DNA of 64,000 nt from Anisakis pegreffii. Taxonomy: Eukaryota > Nematoda > Chromadorea > Rhabditida > Anisakidae. The position numbers and the translations under genes are program-made. The notes under the pieces are model-generated. The model was not told the origin of the DNA, made no database searches, and was given only the letters and a program-made list of their open reading frames with translations. The stretch is taken from NCBI GenBank assembly GCA_035041965.1, contig JAPYMA010002959.1, forward strand, positions 1 to 64,000, read 5' to 3'. The number at the start of each line of letters is the position of its first letter. The stretch's first letter is position 1. Shown piece after piece: positions 53,301-62,300 of the stretch.

Positions 53301-56300
53301 AATTATGCAATGCAAATATAATATTTCTCATAAATCGAATATGAATGTTAACATCTTAAAAGGTAAGAGTCTTGAAGTGTGTACCGAATATTCAGCTGTG
53401 TCATCGGCTGTCACCTCGGGTATTTCCAAAGCATATTTAGTATCAGAAATCTTTTTCGGTTTGGCTCTATCACTTGGTGAAATCTCTTTGCCATTCTTGT
53501 ACCTGCGAAACTCGTCCTCATTATCAAACAAAGTAGGAATGAATGAAATACTTTATCTTTCACTCCTCAAATAAACTACCATTTAATGCTGCGCGGTTCA
53601 TGTGTCACTTCAATGCTCATTTTCGCCGTCTCGTGATGTGGCACGATTTGATCTTGCAATGCTTTCGTAATGATTAACTTCGGCAGTTTAACACGTAATG
53701 CACAACTTGAATCAACTGCATTTGCATTATCACTCGAGACCACTACCTAAAAACAATGTGATACACTGTGTATGAACCAACCATCAAAACCAATCCTACC
53801 GTATAATCAGCCGAATCATTCTTATCTGCGTCTGGTATTTCAAGCTGGAACTTCTTGTCATCAATGGCTATTGCCCGAGCCTTGTCACTCGGCGTTATTT
53901 CTTTGCCGTTCTTGTACCTGAAACGTTAATAAAAACTGTTGAATCGCAATAAAAATGGTAAATGTTCATTTGAACTCTAGAGATGCAAATGGCGGGCACA
54001 CTATGCGCAACAATAATTCACATACCATTTGACTTGTTTAGGAGGATGACTGACTTCAATTTCGAGCACAACCTTTTGTCCATGTGCAACAGTTTGATCT
54101 TGGAGAGCTTTGGTTATGGATAGCTCAACTGGTAACGGTGGATGAACGACAAGAGAGCATGATGAAAGGGCACTTTCATTGTCTTTCCATACGATTACCT
54201 CAAACAGACTCGTTTTGTCAAAGCTAAATTATTATTGCTGTTTTTGAAGAATTTACCCTGCACACATACAACCAGTGTTCCCTCTTATAACGTCGAAAGT
54301 CTCAGTGAACAAACTACGGTTTTATTCAAAACAATTATCTTCAAACGTTACATGAAGTAAGTTTTCAATCTGAAAAACCAACCTTAAAGTCGGCCGTATC
54401 GCCAGCGTTTGCTGATGGTATCGTCAATCGACACGTTGTTTCATTGACTATTTCTGGCTTGTACTCATCTGATGGCTTTATTTCGTCACCATCTTTATAC
54501 CTGAACAATTATTGACTTCATAGAAGCAGTTTCAGATGAAGGCAACAAAAATGTGAATGAATGAAAACGTTCAAGAATGGGATTTTCTGACGAAACGTCG
54601 ACAGTTTAGCGAAAATAAAACCAGATGGAACCAATGATTGGAAAACTTGGAAAATTTGATTAACCATATGGCCTTTTCCGGTTTCGAGCTGGTCTCAATT
54701 TCTAGCTGAACCTGTTCGCCTTCAGCAACTGAAGCATCCTTGAGACCGTTAACTATTTCGATTGTTGTCGGGGCCACTTAAAATTGACATATTATATAAC
54801 AGTGCCGACAAATTACTGCATAATATTCACTGAAACGCACCGTCAATTCAACCTGATGAATAAGAAATGTAGATTGTAAGGATGCAGTTCTAATCCCAAC
54901 TTTATGCAAAACACCTAGTAAGAAGGCATACGGCCAACTAACCAATAACGGTTTCACATACCTAATCCATTGATTCAATGATCCCGAATTACAAAAAAGA
55001 AACATACCCTGCTCAATGGTTAGTTTTGCACTGCTTTCAGCTGACCCTATTTCGTTCGATACTTTTACTGTGTACGTGCCAACATCTTCTTCATTCATTT
55101 CCGGAATAATCACTCGATATTTACCGTTGCCCAAATCTTCCGTTTTCGTTTTCATTTTTTCGATTGGATTTCCATCCTTATACCATTTGATTTGTTTGGG
55201 TTTACCATCCACTTCAATCTAAATATTCAAAACACATTCACCAACGTAAGTGTCAACGAACACAATACATAACTTCTAAAGAGAGAACAACATCCGAGTA
55301 CATCCACTTCCCACTTACCTCAAATGAAACATAGCAACCCTTTGGAGCAACCTTATCGTCAAGTCCTTTTCTGAATGACATTTCGGTGATCTTTTCATTT
55401 ACAGTGACCCTACTCGACGATTCAACAGATTCGGCTTCCGTTGATAGCACGACACGATAAGCACCACTGTCTGATAGCCGTGCCTCTCCGATTTTCAGTT
55501 CATATTCCTGATCAGAAACTTTTGAGAGAGTGGTTTTGCTGAAATTTATTATGATTAATTTTTATCGTTAGTAAGATCTACAAATAATTATCGAAGTCGT
55601 TGAAGTCACTCAAACATGAGTTCGAAAAAAATAAATTTTTATTTTTATTGAAGGTGGAACCTTCTTTCTGGGGTAGAATGAAAAGTCTAGAATTTCTGAA
55701 CAAACAAACAAACTTGTTTGATATGATTTCTTCTTTTTCTTTGAACCATTTCACAGTATCGGGTTTGCCTTCTACTTCGACGTACAGATGTATGTCGGAA
55801 CCTTCAGAGATGTTCACATCCTCCAATTCTTTCAACACTTTCAAAGTCTCAGGAGCTGCAATATACCTAGCTTGAAGTTCTATTAACTGATTCAAACGCA
55901 CATTCTTTGCTGAATATATACATTTAAGACTGCTTCGAACTGGACGAGTTTCGAATCCATATTAAGAACAAAGACATCAACGCAGCAACGATAATAATTG
56001 TGTCGATAACAGTACCATTCACAGTCATTGGAGCCTTTGAACTCATTGAGCCAGCCGTATTTGTCGCTTCACAACGATAATTACCCTGATCATCAAGCTG
56101 CGTTGAATCGATTGTCAGTCGATTCGTACCGTCAGAAAGAGTTTCGATTCTTATATGTTCATCCGGTTTTACTTCCCCTCCATCTTTGAACCATTTTACT
56201 TCAGGTCGAGGCACACCAGAAACACTGTAAAGCAAACTTGTTTGTAGCGCTCATTTTCTCTCTGATTACTCTGAGACTATCCGTCAAAATCATATCCCAA

Positions 56301-59300
56301 AAAATATTCATACGCTGAGGACTATAAATTCACAACAAGATTTTGTTTCTTTGAGCTTATCCTTAAATAAACAGAATTATTTGAAAAAGTTGATGATTTA
56401 CTGATGATGCTGAGCAGATATTGTTGGCTATATGCGAAGAAAGAACGGAGAATGTACGCAATTTCCAGTAATAACAGAGAAGCTGAATAAATAAAGAAAA
56501 ATGCTCGTAATGAGAAATAACGCTTAAAACAATAAAACTGGCAATATTGACGAGCAGTAACAATAAGTTACCTACCGGCATTCGAAAACAGCCACTTGTC
56601 CTTCATTAGCCTCTACTGGCTTCAGTTCGATAATAAACTCAGGTGAAATTTCACTTTCAAGCGGCTCCTCGAATGCATAGAGAACGGTCAATAATGCTTC
56701 GGTCCGAGCAGTTCCCGATGGATTCCGTGCTTCACATCGATATTCACCCGCATCTGCCTGCAGTCAATTAAATTAATGATGCCCATCAGTTTGATCTTCA
56801 ACAAAACATTTTATTAAAATCGCTAAGAAATGCATTCTCTTCTCATGCAAATATGATACACCGAGGCATCGTTGTATTATACAATCAAAACATATACGAA
56901 CCTTTAAAGCAGACTTAATGATGAGACGAGCTGTACCATCAGATAATGTCTCTTGCTCGAAATGCGCATCGTCGGCACTGATTTCTTTTTTGTCCTTGAA
57001 AACAATTTGAATAATTACACTTGAATCAAACGCTAAAGAGTAATCTTTCAATAGAGTCGCATACCTTATACCATTTAATTTCAGGCATTGGCTCGCCCAC
57101 AATCACACATTCCAATGCAACGTAATCACTTTCCTTGGCATTCGTCTCTTCGAGTGTTTGTAAGAAAGTTGGTGCTGCCAGTTCCATTGGTTCTTCTTCA
57201 AGCGTTGCCGGTACTTAGAACACATGTTTATTAAATTGCATCCAGCAGTGAAAGCGCTTAGAAGAGAGAATGAACTTACGTTGCACTGTGCAAGTGACAT
57301 CACTCCAAACATCACCGAATTCGTTCGATGCCGAACAACGATACTCGCCTGTATCTTCTTGCGTTGAATTCTTAATAATAAGTCTTTGTGTTCCATCATC
57401 CAGTTGCTCGATTTGAATCTTATCACTTTCCTTTACTATCTCATCACCTTTGTACCATTTCACTTCTGGTTTTGGTTCACCACTCACTTTACCTTCCAAC
57501 ACAGCTGTCTCTCCTTCCATTACCTGATAAGTTTTATTCATGATTTAATAAGTACCAGCTCTACAATTTATTGAATCAGAATTAGCATATGTTAACAAGT
57601 AGAAATCATGAAGCGTCAAGTTAATGTCACAACTAATCATAAAGTACTATTTTCGTAGCAACATTTTCAAAATTATCAGCTGTTAGGAGTGAAATACAAG
57701 CACGTTACCGTAACAGGATGAACTGGTTCCATAAAATCTGGGGCTTCTCCTTCATGTGGTAATGTTCTTTCAACACCATAATTGATAGGAGCTTCAGTCC
57801 AGGCTGTTCCAAATTCATTGACGGCGTCACATCGGTACTCTCCAATTTCATTCAAAGAAGTCTCTTTAATATGTAAAATGGCAGTTCCATCATCTTGATA
57901 ATCCATTGTAACATTATTACTGCTCTGAATCTAAAATACGCACGAAATAAATGTTATCCTTTGAAAACATCGATTTTTATTAGATCGAAGTGAACTGTGG
58001 CTGATACCTGAAGAATGATCACATCTCACAATGCGGTTTCTCAACAACAGTGTTCGAAATTTGGAATAATCCCTTCCGCGCAAAGATCCTTCATGGGAAC
58101 ATGAATCACCGCGACAGGTCGCACAGGCTCCCGTTCTCAGAGAAGCCCCTCACCCACGTGGAACCCCGTTAAATCAAAAAGAACAATTTTCCGCGTCATT
58201 ATTTAAGATCGGTTCATCTGTCACAACAAATGTTGTATGCAAGTATAATATGCAGTAATATCTAGGCTCCGAAACCAAAAAAACTCTTTTGGCGTAATCA
58301 AAAAAAGTATCACAGCAACATTCAGCAGCCTAAGCTAAGATCTGCATGATGAATTATTTTTCAGAGCTGATGCGAAACGAAATAAATTTCGGAACTGGAG
58401 CCGGAGCCGTGGTCGAAAATTTGTTCCGATGTATTTTCGTCCTTTCCGACGGAAAACCTGAATGCTTCATCGTCGCAGTCCGCGGATTAAAGCAGTTCGC
58501 ACAGTTATGTTCGAAAAGATTCCCCAAAAACACCAACAAATAATATTCCCCAAAATACAAACAGAAAGTAGAGGTCCACACGGGCGATTCTATTTGGGGA
58601 ATCCCTCTTCCCCTCCCCCCTCCCAAACGCGTGCACCCACGGGAATTGAAAATTCCTCTGCGCCCGCGATAGACTCTTTTCGAACTTTACTCAGCAACAA
58701 CTATTTAATACCACTGAACAGTAAAAAGTGTGATAGAATTGAGGGAATTTCTGTAATTAAACCCATACTTCAGTGCCATCTTTGCTCCATGAAACGCTCG
58801 GTCGTGGATAACCTTTGACTTTGCAACGAAGAATCGCCTCACCATTCTCAGTTGTTGTACATGATTTGAGCAGCTGGACAAATTCAGGTGGTTGCTCGGA
58901 TTTAGCTTCTTCAAGTGTAGGAGCAACAGTGGCTGAAATAGTGAATGAACTACACAGTGCACTGAAATAGTAGAACAAGTAGCAGCATACGCCTTGCAAA
59001 GCTTTAAAGCAATTTGTAAATAGCTGGCTTATGCATCATGCAGCAACAGCACATCGAGGGATTCAAACAAGTCACCTGCAATCGCCAGTTTGCCTTCAGT
59101 ATAGGTTGATTGTGATGCATCAGATGCCGTACACCGATATGTTCCAACTTGTTGCGGACTTAACTCATTTATTGTTAGCGTCTGAATACCTTCCACTGAG
59201 CTTTCAATTACGGCTTCTGACGGAACTGATTTACCATCTTTTGACCATTTCACTTTTACATCATCTCTTGCAACATTAAGTGCACATTCTAATTTGGCTA

Positions 59301-62300
59301 CGTTTCCTTCTTCAACCACAACATCTTCTATCGGTTTTATGAAATTAATCACTCCCGATTCATCTTCTATATTTTCTTCTTGTGCCGTGGCGTAATTGAG
59401 CTTTAGTTCAGCTTCAGTTGATGCTTTTCCCAATCTGTTGACTGCCTCGCAGCTGTAGGTACCAATATGTTCGATGGTGGCATTCATCACCTTAAGCTTG
59501 AACAGTCCCTTCTCCAATTCTTCTTCAATCATAATATTCTCACTCTCACCAATCTGTTTACCATCTCTGAACCATTTGATTTCAGGTTTCGATTCAACGT
59601 TTACACGGCATTCAAAATCAGCCGTTTCGCCTACATTTACCGAATGACTTTGAAGTGGCTCAATGAATATCGGTTTAGTCTCCTCTTCTGGCACCTTCTC
59701 GAAGCCATATTTAGGAAATTTCACTTCAGCACTTGTTTCAGCTTGTCCAGCCTCATTTGATGCAACACAAGAATATGTGCCAATATTTTGCTGGTTCACT
59801 TCGGCAATAATAAGTGTGTGTTGTCCATGTTCATCATCTTTCTTTATGAACTGGTTATTATCAATGTGAATCTCGTTACCATCTTTAAACCATTTCACAT
59901 CAGGTTCAGGCTTGCCCATTACACTACAACTCAGCTGCACTTGCTCGCCCTTTTCTACTTGGAATTCATGCAATTGCTCTTCAAATACAGGCGCAACAAT
60001 TAGTTGTTGTACAGCAAAATGAGCTTTTGTTTCACTCACACCGGCTTTATTAGCAGCTTTACAGGAATACGTGCCGCTATCTTGCAGTGTTACGTCCTTA
60101 ATAAGGAGTGTATGAGAGTGCTCATCATCTTTGCTAATCACATGAACGTTGTCGATGTTCACTGGTTCACCGTCACGGAACCATTCAACTATTGGTTCTG
60201 GTTTACCTTCCACAACTACTGACAACTTGGCACTTTCTGCTTCATTTACAGTTAATTCTTTAAGGTCATCAATAAATACTGGTGATTGCAGCTCGGACTC
60301 CACTGCAAGAACTGCTTTTGTTTCATCACTTCCTCTTGCATTCGTTGCCTTGCACGAATAAATACCAGCATCTTCAAGACGAGCATCTTTGATGATAAGA
60401 GTGTGTTCACCTCTTTTCTCCCCTTGCTTGGCTATCAAATGTTCATTATCGATATTTACCGCTACCCCATTTTTGAGCCACTCAACTTCTGGCTGAGGTT
60501 CACCTTCTACAATGACCGACAATTTTGCCATCTCCGATTCCATCACATTAACTTCGCCAAGCCTTTCACTGAATATTGGTGCTCCTTCTTCCTGTTCTAC
60601 GACGAAATTTGCTTTAGTTTCATCGGAACCACCTCTATTAGATGCCTTACAAGTATAAACACCAACGTCCTCAAGCAGAGCATGGTCGATAATGAGAGTG
60701 TACACGCCATTTTCATTCTTCTTTGAAATCACGTGTTCATTATCAATATTGACTGGATATTCATCTTTGAACCATTCGACGTGTGGCATTGGCTTACCAC
60801 TACTCACCACCTTCATCTCAACCCTTTCACCAATCTTCACCTTCTGATCTGCGAGGCATTCTATGAAATGTGGCGCTTCAACACTTTCCAAGACAGTAAC
60901 ATTTGCTGCACACATTTCTTTGCCGGCTGCATTAGTGACCTCAATAGCATATTCACCAGTATCCTCTAAACGAGCGTTTTTAACGGTTAAAATATGAGCA
61001 CCATCTGGCTGATTGATAATAGTGGCTTGCAAGTCAACTTCTTCAATCGGTTTTCCATCTTTGAACCATTTTACTTCTGGTTCAGGTCGTCCACTCACTT
61101 TCACTTCGATACGCAATTCTTCGGATTCATTGATGGTTCTTGCTTTGAGTCCTTGTTCAATTTTAGGTCGTACTTTCTCCGACTGTTTTTCTTTCACTTG
61201 TGCTTCACATTCGACAACGCCCACTGCATTCGTTGCAGTCGCCAGGTATTTCGTGAAATCCTCTGGTTTCGTTTCATCAATAACCAATCGCCAGTATGTA
61301 TTTGAACGATCGTGTTCAATAGAGCAATGATCGTTTGAAACAAGTCGCTTTGAATCAACAAAGAACTGCACTGTTGGTTGAGGCGCACCTTTCACCGCAC
61401 ACTCTAACACAAGCTTATCACCTACATTTATTTCCTTCTCTGTCATTGTGTGAGTAAATTGTGGTGCTTCAGCTGAAAGCGAAACCTTCATAGTACTTCA
61501 AATTTGAAATAGAAACAATCGATTTATTTACTCATCGCCGGCACTTACCCGAAATCTCATATCGCTCGTACGCAACAAATCAATGAACTTGAACGAATGC
61601 TCCCCTCTTTCTATCAAAAACAAAAAATGTTATGCCAACACACCTTGTACAGTCAGTTCAGCTTCTGTTTGCGTTTTTCCAACTTCATTCTCAGCTACAC
61701 ATACGTATTTTCCGCGATCATCAAAATCTGCACCTATGATCACGAGACGTTGAACACTGCCATCTGATTCGATTACCGTTCTTCTTGCTTCTTCAACCAC
61801 TGCTATCTGTAATCCCATCATCTGATTGCAACTTACAACTCGTACCGCCACTTCATTGAAACAACATTACCTAATTGAACGTGAACAATAAAGGAATTAA
61901 TTGTTACGCAGTACGAAGAATAACTACACAAAAACCTTGTCATGAAACCATGTAACGGTCGGTTGGGGCTCTCCGTTTACTTTACATTCGAAGACTATTT
62001 TGTCAGCTGCTCTAACTGTCTTGTTTTGAAGTGATATGATGAACTCAGGTGCTGCTTTCACCTCCTTCGTGATCGTCTCTGAACATTAAGTTCATGGTTA
62101 GTGTATACATTGACAAACAAGAAATACTTACAAGCTTAACGAGCTCTACAATACGATATAGGTCTCATCCCGAAAGGTGGGGGTAAGTTCGTGACCATTC
62201 CTCGTTAGTTCACAGTGAATCTCAACAATCGCTATCTTCAGTTCTTTCACACCTTCATTCGCAATTCAAATGCTTTAAAAGATCTAGAAAAGAGTGATGA

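Noticed and set aside
59031..61330. Plus-strand frames opposite the giant Ig exon
   Set aside because: They are shadows of the real minus-strand coding sequence.
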